Assembly: GCA_012845835.1 (NCBI GenBank) | Contig: JABAKD010000029.1 | Coordinates: 2,176,970 to 2,240,969 of the forward strand | Direction: 5' to 3' | DNA from: Undaria pinnatifida | Lineage: Eukaryota > Sar > Phaeophyceae > Laminariales > Alariaceae | DNA length: 64,000 nucleotides | Shown: positions 1-20,775 of the stretch, piece after piece | Layout of the letters: each line of letters starts with the position of its first letter | How positions within the stretch are numbered: position 1 is the first letter of the stretch | Made by a program: the position numbers and the translations under genes | Notes under the pieces: model-generated | What the model was told of the DNA's origin: nothing | Database searches by the model: none | What the model saw: the letters and a program-made list of their open reading frames with translations, nothing else

Positions 1-10643
<10,643 letters not shown>

Positions 10644-12233
10644 CTGAGAGGGCACACGAGAGGGGGAAAGGAGGGAGAGAGGGAGGCAAGGAGGGAGGGG
10701 GAGGGTATCGGGGTGTTGCTGACGAGGCACTAGAGCCGAGTAGCGCCGCAACAGACATAACACAGCAGTACCAGGTACTGCTGTAGTACGTGAACGGAGT
10801 GAGAGCGAAAGTTATATACAGGGTCAGCGATGTAGACACAAGGCTTGGGCCGGCACCAGTGCTACAGGCTGGGTGCACCAGAGAGAGAGAGCTTGCCAGT
10901 GTGATCATGCCCTCCAGCGCATCTTGGGACAACAGCGTCACAGCAAGGTCCACACCGCACCTACAGCCGTCGAATATTCAAACTGCTGCTGTCATACGTA
11001 CACAGAGTTGCGTCGATAAACAAAACGATCAGAGCTCGTTTCAATTGCAGAACCTACACCTCAAGACAACACGCAGACACCAACAAGAAAGGTGCAGTAG
11101 CGCACGAAACCCATACCGTGGCACTCACGCTCGGCATCCGTGATGGGCACGTGATTGAGCATCTAGCCTGGCTCGAGGTAGGGGAGAACGCTGGAGGTCG
11201 ACTCAACTGGAAATGTGCGTTTGGTGTACATTTTGCCACACGGAGTATAGAAAACGCCTCCCAAGCTCTGTTTAAGATTTCCGCATTTTTGCTAGAGAGT
11301 GGGCGAAGAGTGTGTGCGAGCGTTCTTATCCTCGAGTTTCGTGGGTCCGAGGCACGGGTACTGCGTTCGTCCTCTTTTTTTCTTTGTGGCTGTCGTTTGG
11401 TAATAAATAACTGTTGTTACAGTTAGTTGTTGTTGTTGTTGTCGATTTTTACCCTGGTGTTAAATTAAAGGTGGGGGACACAGAGTGCCCCCTGCAGGTC
11501 TGCCAATTGAGCAGGTCCTCGGAGAATACTCACTTACTTTCGTTCCTTCGTAGAGATGTAGCTTTACTGGGGTACTACCTGGTACATTATTATACTCGGG
11601 AGTAATAATTATTACTACTACTATTATTATCGATGGGAGTTAATACTATTAATACTACAATCAATCGTAGTACTACTTCTGCTGTACACTCACATCTCCA
11701 TTATTATGTGTACTACAACACAACAAACAGCAGCATGTAGTAGTATTGATACGAAGTAGTAGTATTAGTGTTAATAGTAGCAGTAGGAGGACCTACTAGG
11801 TATTATTATAGTCCATATTATGGTCACAAGACGACGGGCGGGCGCGTCAACACCTACTACCTGACAGCTGTGGCGCTTTGAAGACGAACATGTAGACTGT
11901 GTCTATGTATGTCATGTACTTATGTTTGGTGTGGACTGCTGCTATAATAGCAGCAGCTGTGTTTAGTCTTCACATAATGACATTCTAATCAGTAATAAAA
12001 AAAAAACTAAAAACCGTTTTCTTTCTACGACTACATCAATCATCCATTAATACCATCATCACTACAATAACACCCACACACAGTTTACTACTCTCTGCTG
12101 GTTCCCTTCATGCTACAGATACAACTTCTGTGGTTTACAGAACGAAAATGTTACTACTACTGTCTGTGTTGTTCTTGGATATTGTGGGCACCGCGTGGTG
12201 GTGAACTTTGTCATTAAGATGTTATTGTTAAGG
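10644..12233. other. Upstream flank of BDP1, no supported gene
   Basis: 10644-10720 is a strong polypyrimidine tract on the minus strand, consistent with a 3' splice site. Missing 5' exon(s) and the promoter of BDP1 should lie here or just beyond, but I cannot place them. 11600-11830 is rich in TAGTA/TATTA trinucleotides. 11400-11440 holds a short GTT run. Confidence 0.35.
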
Positions 12234-12606
12234 TGTTAAGGACTTTAGTGGGGTATTAGTCCGTTTGACCACTTGCAAAAGGTTAACCTATAGCTCACCC
12301 AAACTAAGCCTTATAACACTCTCCCCCCCTGAAACGGCGGGATAGCAGGTCGGCCGGATATCCGGGCGGACCTGTCAATTATCCAAGCCGTTTCATTCCC
12401 TGGGGATACCAGGAAGAGTATTTTTCAAGTTCGCCATGGGAAAATCTGAAAAAGTTTATTATGGTGGATGTGGGGATCGAACCCACGACCCAAAAACCCA
12501 TGGTCTGTCGACGACGCCATTTGTTAAGGAATTTAGTGGGGTATTAGTCCGTTTGACCACTTGCAAAAGGTTAACCAATAGCTTACCCAAACTAAGCCTT
12601 ATAACA
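12234..12606 (-). mobile_element. TRIM-like element, copy 1
   Basis: Direct terminal repeats at 12234-12318 and 12522-12606 (85 bp each) begin TGTTAAGG and end CTTATAACA, so each repeat has TGTTA/TAACA ends like an LTR. On the minus strand the left repeat is followed after two bases by TGGCGTCGTCGACAGACC, a plausible primer-binding site starting TGG. The right repeat is preceded by the purine run GGGGGGAGAG, a plausible polypurine tract. Between them lies GTGGGTTCGATCCCCAC, a tRNA T-arm shape. AAGG flanks both ends (12230-12233 and 12607-12610). There is no coding capacity, as expected for a terminal-repeat retrotransposon in miniature. Confidence 0.65.
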
Positions 12607-12980
12607 AAGGTATTAGTAGTGGGGTATTAGTCCGTTTGACCACTCGCAAAAGGTTAACCAATAGCTTACCCAAACTAAGCCTTATAACACTCTTCCCCCC
12701 TGAAACGCCGGGACAGCAGGTCGGCCGGATATACGGCGGACCTGTCAATATCCAAGCCGTTTCATTTCCTGGGGATACCAGGGAGAGTATTTTCCAAGTT
12801 CGACATGTGGGGAAAGTCTGAAAAGTTTATTATTGTGGATGGTGGGGATCGAACCCACGACCCGAAAACCCATCATGGTCTGTCGACGACGCCATTTGTT
12901 AAGGTATTAGGGGGGTATTAGTCCGTTTGACCACTTGCAAAAGGTTATCCAATAGCTTACCCAAACTGAGCCTTATAACA
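12607..12980 (-). mobile_element. TRIM-like element, copy 2
   Basis: Terminal repeats lie at 12607-12689 (lacking its first TGTT) and 12897-12980. The interior matches copy 1, with the same T-arm-like, PBS-like and polypurine motifs. It abuts copy 1 directly, so the two may have arisen by unequal recombination or nested insertion. Confidence 0.6.
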
Positions 12981-13476
12981 TTATGTATAATACGAAGTAG
13001 TTAGTTATTGAACTCAGAAGTCGTTTTCGTTGCCGTCCCCGTTACTGTTGTTGTTGTCGTTGAATTATTACTACACAGCACAACTATATAGCTACTTGTT
13101 TTGGAAATGTTAGCACATAGCCATTACGAGTCAATGTTCAGTAGCACTGCTCTTGTGTATCGCAGGTCTCATATGTGTCGGTTCGAGTGTAACGTACGTA
13201 TGTGTGCGGAGGAATTACTTCCGTAGGGTTCTCCGCTTGATATCCAGGTTGGATTCTCCGCTTGATATCCACGTAGCTCACTCTCTCGTGTGGCTCTCTC
13301 TTGTAGATCCTTCCGGATCATAGCTGTCCTGGTCATCTCTGGGAAGCAGCCGTCGTCTGGGCTCTGCTCCTCTGCGGTATATATTTGTGTGTATTGGCGA
13401 AATTAAGCGCCACCGTTGTACTATTCAACATCTTTTTTACATCTCGGAAACACTTTGTCTTCCAGGCTATCCCATC

Positions 13477-13850
13477 TGTTAAGGAATTAGTGGGGTATTA
13501 GTCCGTTTGACCACTTGCAAAAGGTTAACCAATAGCTTACCCAAACTAAGCCTTATAACACTCTCCCCCCCTGAAACGGCGGGATATCAGGTCGGCCGGA
13601 TATACGGGCGGACCTGTCAATTATCCAAGCCGTTTCATTTCCTGGGGATACCGGGGAGAGTATTTTTCAAGTTCGACATGGGGAAAATCTGAAAAGTTTA
13701 TTATTGTGGATGGTGGGGATCGAACCCACGACCCAAAAAAACCATGGTCTGTCGACGACGCCATTTGTTAAGGTATTTAGTGGGGTATTAGTCCGTTTGA
13801 CCACTTGCAAAAGGTTAACCAATAGCTTACCCAAACTAAGCCTTATAACA
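13477..13850 (-). mobile_element. TRIM-like element, copy 3
   Basis: Terminal repeats are at 13477-13560 and 13766-13850, with the same interior as copies 1 and 2, about 500 bp beyond copy 2. I see no convincing target-site duplication (CCATC on the left, CCTCG on the right). Confidence 0.6.
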
Positions 13851-14622
13851 CCTCGCACCGTGCCATCACCTCGACTAATGTCGACGGCACAGCCTCTCAA
13901 ATCACCGTGACAGGGTGTCACACATTATCCATGACAGGTTATGAGCCTCGTCCATGAGCACCGAAATCGCCTGCGCGTGGTTCTCTCGCGAGGCGTAGTC
14001 TATCCAAGATATCTCCCACGTACCGAGTTGCCGGCTTGGTAGCGTATGCAGGCTGAGCATACGACAGCTAGCTGGTAGCCACCTGCTGCTGCCGCTACAC
14101 CTACGTGACCCGCTCACGTAAGTTTGCCTGCGCGTCGTAGTATACTCCAGGTATACCTGCGCGTTGTGGTACACGCGAGGTAGGTCTGTACAAGATATCT
14201 TCCTCGTGCTGTTTTTATTTATCGGTGCGTGTGTAGGCTGAGGATCTGACCAGGCGTGTTTGCATCCGTGCAGCAGCCAAAAGTCTACGCTGCAAGACGC
14301 ATAGCAAGTCTCAGCAGTGCATCTAACCCGTGTACCTGCAGGACGAGGCCGGAGCTGGCTACTCCGTCGTCTCAACACCGCAGTTTCGCCACCTGCGGTT
14401 GATCATAAGCTGTGCTCGACGGGGCGCAGTGGTCTGGGCGGACGCTGGATAGCTAACGCCGGACGTGGGTCGTGGGCTACGGAGCTGCGACCTGAACTAA
14501 GCCTACCCTTGTGTAGCATTGCACCATATCCTTAGGCGCGCCGACCCTTTTCAGGCTCTCGGGGCGTCGTACGTATGCCGAAAACCTGACCGCGCCCGGG
14601 AATGTGACCCTGACTTTCAGCG
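13851..14622. other. Region 5' of the copia relic
   Basis: This probably holds the worn 5' LTR/leader of the element that follows, but I could not match it to a 3' copy. A short direct repeat is present (GTAGTATACTCCAGGTATACC and GTGGTACACGCGAGGTAGG, 14135-14195). Confidence 0.3.
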
Positions 14623-15619
14623 ATGGCGGAATCATCCAGCTCCGGGCTTCACCGTATGCTGCACGCCGTTGGGACCATCTCGGGGCAGCAGGATTTTCGC
14701 GTGTGGAAGACAAAACTCCGGAACGCAGTCAACCTCTTCGCGCCGGATCTTGAGCCCATCCTAGCCGGGGCCGATAGCCCTGCGGAACCTGAGCCGGACG
14801 AGGGAGATAGGGCCAAGTGGGACCAGGCTAACAGTCGCCTGTTCTCCCTCCTCTTCTTTTTCACCTCCGGGTCTGCGCACGCCACCGTCCTTACTCACGA
14901 AGATGCGGCGGATGGAACGGCGGCCTGGAAGGCCCTCGACGAGCGTTTCGACTCTCACACCCAGGAAGCTCGGCGTGCGTGTCACAGAGAGAGCTTTTCG
15001 GCTTTCGGCACCTGGCGGGCGGGGATCCCATCGATTTCTTCACGAAAGGAATGGATCTCAAGATTCACCTCCAAGGCCTGGGGGAGGAGGTCTCCAAGGA
15101 GGTCTATCTAGACATCATGCACTCGGACCTGACGAAGGCCCCAGAGTTTAAATTAATCCGTGAGATCCATACCGTGAGGAATTCACGTCCGTTGACCGTC
15201 TCCAGGAGACGGCTAACCGCTTCTACGTGGACCAGCAGTCGCGCAACGCGTCGGGGCCCGTGGTCTCGGGCCGGGGGGCCACGATGGCGGCATCCTCATC
15301 CCACCGGTGCCATCGATGCAAGGCGTACGGGCATTTCCAGCGTAACTGCCCCCAACAAATGCAGAAGAACCGTCCGAAGCCGGGGAAGAAGAAGTGGAAG
15401 AATAAGTGCGGCGGTGGTGGGGGGAGTGCTCAGCCGAAATGGTGCTTCTACCACAACACCACCACGCACAGCGATGCTGAGTGTCAGAAACAGCAGGAGC
15501 TTCGCGCGAACAAGCATAAGGAGCTCCAAGGCTTGGTTGCTAACCTGGAGCTGCAGCATTCCGCTGGTCAGGTCAACCTGCCCAACATCGGGAGCGCTCA
15601 CTTGGCGCAATCGACTTAG
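14623..15619 (+). pseudogene. Copia gag with frameshifts and zinc knuckle
   Basis: The frame starts MAESSSSGLHRMLHAVGTI and reads through FRVWKTKLRNAVNLF and ALDERFDSHTQEARR, a retrotransposon gag N-terminal region (UBN2/DUF4219 type). Near 14970 it shifts to the frame reading FRHLAGGDPIDFFTKGMDLK. Near 15185 it shifts again to the frame that carries the nucleic-acid-binding knuckle CHRCKAYGHFQRNC (about 15307-15348) and a basic KNRPKPGKKKWKNK stretch. A second Cys/His cluster, CFYHNTTTHSDAEC, follows. It stops at TAG 15617, after which the same frame stays open. Confidence 0.8.
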
Positions 15620-16582
15620 GCGACGGCGCCGCAGGCTCCCGCTGAGCCGACTTCGTTCGGGTTCTCCTTCAGCGCCCAACGCGCTCCACCGGCTGCGGCA
15701 ACTTCGTCTTCTGCCTTTGCCCAGACGCCTCCGGCGGCGTCTGCCGCCACTCCGGCGGCACCTTCATCTATCTCCTCAGAGTCGCCTGCACAGGACCACC
15801 GCTTGCCTTCAGGGTTTTTCTGTGCGTTCATGGCGACTCCTGCCGAGATGTCGCTTGCTCCTTTTCGCTCAGACGGGTCGTGCATCCGGATGGTTGTGGA
15901 CAGCGAAGCGCCCAACAACTACCTCGACCCTGCGCTTACACCAGGAGTGCGGGCCCACATGTGCGACGTCGAAGACCTTCAGGTCCCTCACACGATCGTC
16001 GCCGCCGGCCAGCATCTCCTCAAGGGCGTAACAGCGGGGACTATCTTCGGCGCCGTCACGGACGACAACGGAAATGACCAGCGCGTCTCCTTTCGCGTCG
16101 TTTTGGTGCCGGACTTGGGCACCAACCGCTTCTCCGTGACCGCGGCGATGCAGAAGGGAGTGGCGACGTTGTTTCATCCGGCCAACCCCAGATTGGAGTC
16201 GGGGGACGTGGTTATCCCGATGCAAACCTGTGGGGTGGACGACGCGACCGGAAAGCTCATGTGCTCCATCGAGGTGAAACTAGGGGGTGGCGCCGGGGGC
16301 CAGATGGTCCTCGGGCGAGCCCCTGACGGGCTTGCCTCAAAGTCGGAGTCCACTCAGCTGTGGCACCGGCGCATGGGACACATCAACCACAAGAGCTTGG
16401 ACGTCCTGAGGAAGGCGCCGGCTAGCGGTGTCGACTACACCGGCGACCTTAAGAACTGTGGTACCTGTCCACTCGAGAAGAGCGCACAACAACCTCACCC
16501 CAAGCAGTCCACCTTCATTGAGACACCTTCTGTCGCGCCCTCGTTACACGCGCGCGGTTTTGACGATGGGGAGTTAACGTAG
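15620..16582 (+). pseudogene. Copia protease and GAG-pre-integrase region
   Basis: The frame continues that of the zinc knuckle after one TAG. The aspartic protease site reads MVVDSEAPNNY where copia normally has DSGA, so the catalytic glycine is changed and the enzyme is probably dead. Further on, LWHRRMGHINHKSLDVLRK and CGTCPLEKSAQQPHPKQ form the GAG-pre-integrase/zinc-binding motif (H-H-C-C). The frame ends at TAG 16580 before any integrase DDE core. Confidence 0.8.
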
Positions 16583-17346
16583 GACGACCACGACGACATG
16601 CTAAGAGACGTGCAAACCTACACTTCCAACCACTGGGCTGATTCGCTCTCTCCTGAACGTGCCGTTGCAAAAGCCGTCGGGGATCTGTCTGCGATTGAGC
16701 TTCTCGAACAATTTTGTGAGACAACCTACCGTGATCTTGGACTTGCACCTGCTGGATCTACTCCTGCCAACGATGCGCCTGGGACTTCCGGTGGTACGCC
16801 TGAGGAGGATAGCCCTGCCCCGCCAGGGGGTGTCAGTCCCCGGCGCCGGTCAACGATGCGTCTTCTCCTGGATCGTCACCTGGTGCGGCGCCGCCGCTTG
16901 GTTCATCGCCCGCTGGTTCTGCTCCGTCTGGTACTGCGCCGCAGGGCGGTTCTTTGCGTGGACGCGGTTCGTCTCGTGGTGGACGAGGTTCCTCGCTGAC
17001 GCCTGCAGTCGCCAGGTCTGCTTCGCGTGGTGGATCTGCGCGGGGAGGCATCACGCAGCGCGGTGGACGTGGCAGCGGGTCTGCACGTGGACGTGGTACT
17101 CGTGGTGGACGAGGTTCGACGTCGACGCCTGAAACCACCAGGTCTGCTTCGAGCGTACCCACTGCAAAGACCATCAGCGAGCTTCGTCGCCTCTCCTACG
17201 CGTTTACCGTGAAGGGGGAGTTTCCCGACGCCACCCACGGGGACGGCACATTCGGCTTCACGGAATACGCGTACGCTGTGGGAACAACGCAACCGAATGT
17301 TCCACGGACAATCAAGGAAGCGCGGGCCACGCCCGAAGCCGCCTAG
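16583..17346 (+). pseudogene. Copia linker between integrase and RT, truncated
   Basis: The same frame continues past the TAG (DDHDDMLRDVQTY) into a Pro/Gly-rich linker, then shifts near 16850 to a frame rich in RGGRGS repeats. That frame ends PNVPRTIKEARATPEAA, TAG, WNAAAKREI. In intact copia elements this segment leads straight into reverse transcriptase; here it meets the satellite at about 17400. Confidence 0.65.
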
Positions 17347-17403
17347 TGGAACGCAGCAGCAAAGCGCGAGATCGTGTATGTGGTTTTAGTGTGTGGGCAT
17401 TCT

Positions 17404-17965
17404 TGGTTGATGTTCTAGACTTGGTTATCGTGTCGTTTCAGAGTGGTGTTTTCGGCTACATATTATTTTGTGTTTGCGTGGTTGTTGCTACACGCGCATG
17501 TTTTGGTTGATGTTCTAGACTTCGTTATCGTGCTGTTTCAGAATGGTGTTCTAAAATATATATTATTTGTGTCCGCGTGGATGTTGCTACACGTGTATGT
17601 TTTAGTTGATGTTCTAAGCTCCGTTATCGTGTTGTTTCAGAGTGGTGTTTTTGAACACGTATTATTTTGTGTTTGCGTGGTTGTTGCTACACGTGTGTGT
17701 TTTGGGTGATGTTGTAGACTTCGTTATCGTGTTGTTTCATAATGGTGTTTTCAAATACATATTATTTTGTGTCCGCGTGGATGTTGCTACACGTGTATGT
17801 TTTGGTTGGTGTTCTAGGCTTCGTTATCGTGTTGTTTCAGAGTGGTGTTTTTGAACACGTATTATGTTGTGTTCGCGTGGTTGTTGCTATACGTGTATGT
17901 TTTGGGTGATGTTCTAGACTTCGTTATCGTGTTGTTTCATAATGGTGTTTTCAAATACATATTAG
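17404..17965 (+). repeat. Tandem satellite, about six copies of a 100-bp unit
   Basis: GTTGATGTTCTAGACTTCG recurs at about 17406, 17506, 17605, 17704, 17803 and 17902. It alternates with GTTATCGTGTTGTTTCAGAG, TATTATTTTGTGT and GTTGTTGCTACACGTGTATG. Even and odd copies differ slightly (CAAATACAT against GAACACGTA), which suggests a 200-bp higher-order unit. It begins where the copia coding sequence stops. Confidence 0.8.
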
Positions 17966-19280
17966 TTTGCAGTGGTTGGAGAGGGTGGCCTGTTGTGCAT
18001 ATCCGCAAAACGTATTGATGTACGCCGAAACAACTGCTTCGGGGGGCTAAAAAACGAAGTTGCGAGGGACGTTTGGGAATTTCAACGTTCCCCCTCGCGG
18101 CTTTTGTCAAGTACGGTTAACTTCATATTTATCCATGGAGATAAACATGCAACAACCAACCTTGACAACTATGGGTTGTAGTGGTATCCTAATAATACTG
18201 TTATAATACCGTTACTGTTCATAGCTTGGCTATGGGTGTATTCATTATTTTGCTACATTGTGTGAGTTGAATACAAATGCTTCGCGAGGCTAGGGTTGAA
18301 GCCTTGAAATGAAAGTTCACAAAAAGGTTTTGTATATGTGATTAGCCTGCTTATTGAATACTTGGTGTGGACGAAGTAGTGGGAGGTTTAACGCGACAGA
18401 TATTGCAGTGTTAAATGATACTTTTCATGTGTAAACCTGTGGCATGTTTCTTTGCGGCCAGGGAGGGGGGCAGTGGGGCAGTGGGGGGGAGAAAAGGAGT
18501 TTAAACCTGTGGCATAGTTATGTTTAATCGGCTAGGAAGGGAGGGAGGGGCGCGGGGGGGTAAATCCGGTGCTTTGTCTCTTGTCCATCTACTGGTTCCG
18601 AATTTCCTACCAATTGGACGGCTACATTAGCCTTTCGTAGCAGTGTGAAGTTTGATAACATCTTTTTGACCTAAGGTGTGTGGGGGGGGGTTAAGTGAGT
18701 TTGTGGTGAGGGTATACAAGGTCGCAGCATTATACTATGCTTCTTGTGTGTGTGGATGCATGTGGCATATTTCTGTTTATTGGGTAGAGAGGGGAAAAAG
18801 AGAAAGGGAGAGGAGGGGACCAAGGGGGAGGGGGGGACAAAGGGGGTAAAAAGGGGGGGGGGGAGGGGCTGGGGGGAGGGGGGGGTTGGAAGCGGGTTTC
18901 CCCCCGCCCCCCTTTGGGTTGATTGCCTTTATTATTATTATTTTTATTTTTGCCCTCCGACAATGTAGCGTTGCTTGCCTTTATCGTTTTATCTACTAGT
19001 TCCGAAACATCTCAAAATTTATTGACTTTTCCAGCCTTTGTAGCGTTTCAATTTGTATAATATATAAAACCACTCTTCATATGTCACGATAGTATATCCG
19101 TAAGGGACTCAAACAAATTTCAAGGGGGGCATAATAAAACATACCCAGGTGGGTCGAAATCTCCTGAGAGCCAACGTGTTCAGACAAGGCTACTTGCGTA
19201 AGTTGCCGTCAACCACCCAAATTTCTCGGGTCACTCAGGCTACCACGTGGGGCCGTCTCTGAGCGCTTGCTATATTATAA
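17966..19280. other. Gene-free spacer with G-rich tracts
   Basis: I see no supported gene. G-rich and purine-rich runs occur at 18460-18560, 18675-18700 and 18785-18900. Confidence 0.35.
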
Positions 19281-19289
19281 TAATTAAAA

Positions 19290-20775
19290 TACACTCCAGC
19301 TGTGAGATCGAAGATTTTGTCGAAACTCATCTTTGCAAGCTGTGTGTGATATTCCGATTGCGCGAGTTACGGGTTGTGTGTCCTCATTAAGGGTTTAGGT
19401 CGGCGACTCCCCGTGCAACTACAGTGTAGCTATCAGGGTCAACAGGGTGATGTTAGTCAGTCTGTGCGCGGAAACTATAAAACCTGTTCATGAGGGGGAC
19501 AAAATCTGACAGCTGTGGAAGCAAATGCATCAGTTTATCAAGTGAATCCTGTAAGTCGAATAACCGGTGAGGAGAGGGCGGAGTTTTTAAGAACGTGGGG
19601 GCCTAATTTTGATCAAAAGGGGGGCGGGAGGGGGGGAGGGGGGGGGAGGGGACGGGTGGGGCAGGTCAATTTGTACGTGGAGACTATAAATCCTTCTTGT
19701 GGAGGAGGGGGGGGAATGTGGCGGGGGGGGCGGGAGACGGGGGGGGAAGGGCTTTAGGTCGCATAGATGTATGTAGGGGTTTGCTATACGCGTGGTGCTA
19801 GGTCTAGTCGATGGTGCGGGTGGTGAGGAAGGAGGGGGCGTTGGGGGCGGGGGGGGGGGGGGGGGGATTGCAGCAGCGGCATGGACGGCTCTAAAAAGAT
19901 AATGAGGCTATATCCAGGGCGTGGAAGTGTTTATTACTCTGGCGGATTTCGATATTAGGTGGGGCGTTTAAGCAAGAGAGAGCGAGGAAAAAAAAAAGGG
20001 GAGGGGGGGGGGGGAAGGGTTTTCGAGAGGTTTAGGTCACATATAATATTAAAATACACCCCAGCTGTGAGATCGAGGATTAGGTCGACACTGATCTTCG
20101 CAACATTGTGTGTGATCTTCCGATCGCGGGTATTAATCATATATGTAGGGGCTTGCTATACGCGCGGTGCTGGGTCTAGGCGAACGTGCGTGGTGTGGGG
20201 AAGGAGGGGGCGTTGGAGGGGGGGAGGGGGGATGAATGAAAGCTACGTCATGGATGGCTAGAAAGATAATGACGTGATATCAATTGCTTAGAAGTGTTTG
20301 TTACTGTGGCCGATTTCGATTGTAAGTGGGGCGTTTGAACGAACTGGGCGGGGAACGAAAGGGGGGGGGGAGGGCGGAGATGAGTTGGAACTATGGCATG
20401 GACGGCTAGATGGATAATGAGATGATATCAGCTGGCTGGTAGTGTTTAGTACTCTGGTAGATTTTGATTTCAGGTGGGGCGTTTGAACAAGAGGGATCGG
20501 GGAGGGGGGAGGGGGGCGAGCATTTTAATATGTGCGCGGAAACTATAAACCCTTAAAGGGGACGAATCTGACGGTTGCAGCAAGAAGACACCCCTTTTTA
20601 TCACCCGCCTGGTTATGTTTACTATTCTAGAAGGTTTGATGTTACATGTAGCATGCAACCCAGTTCTTAGGTGTCGTAAACAACGTGTTAAAAGCTTCAT
20701 AATTGGTTATTGCACATGGATCGAAAGATAGAATATTTCAATCGATAGGTACAATCATGTAGATACCATTATTTT
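19290..20775 (+). repeat. Second locus of the 2490-4940 repeat family
   Basis: It starts AAATACACTCCAGCTGTGAG and continues with GCAAGCTGTGTGTGAT, GCGCGGAAACTATAAAA, ACCGGTGAGGAGAGGGCGGAG and GTGCTAGGTCTAG, in the same order as 3345-4100. Poly-G tracts separate the blocks. At 20650-20775 it runs into a worn copy of the 283-bp unit of 4376-4940. The apparent ORFs here are Gly-rich poly-G artefacts. Confidence 0.7.

Larger units (their letters stand above)
14623..17346 (+). mobile_element. Decayed Ty1/copia retrotransposon, internally deleted
   Basis: Gag, a damaged protease region and a GAG-pre-integrase motif occur in copia order. The integrase catalytic core is missing: the sequence runs from the pre-integrase motif directly into a Gly/Arg/Ser-rich spacer and the short PRTIKEARATPEAA segment that normally precedes reverse transcriptase. 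It then ends about ten residues later, with no RT or RNase H. The frame breaks near 14970, 15185 and 16850, and there are TAG stops at 15617, 16580 and 17344. This is a non-functional remnant. Confidence 0.85.

Noticed and set aside
17443-17854. Hydrophobic frames (VLFCVCVVVATRVCFG type) that look like membrane proteins
   Set aside because: They are translations of the 100-bp satellite and change with every copy.
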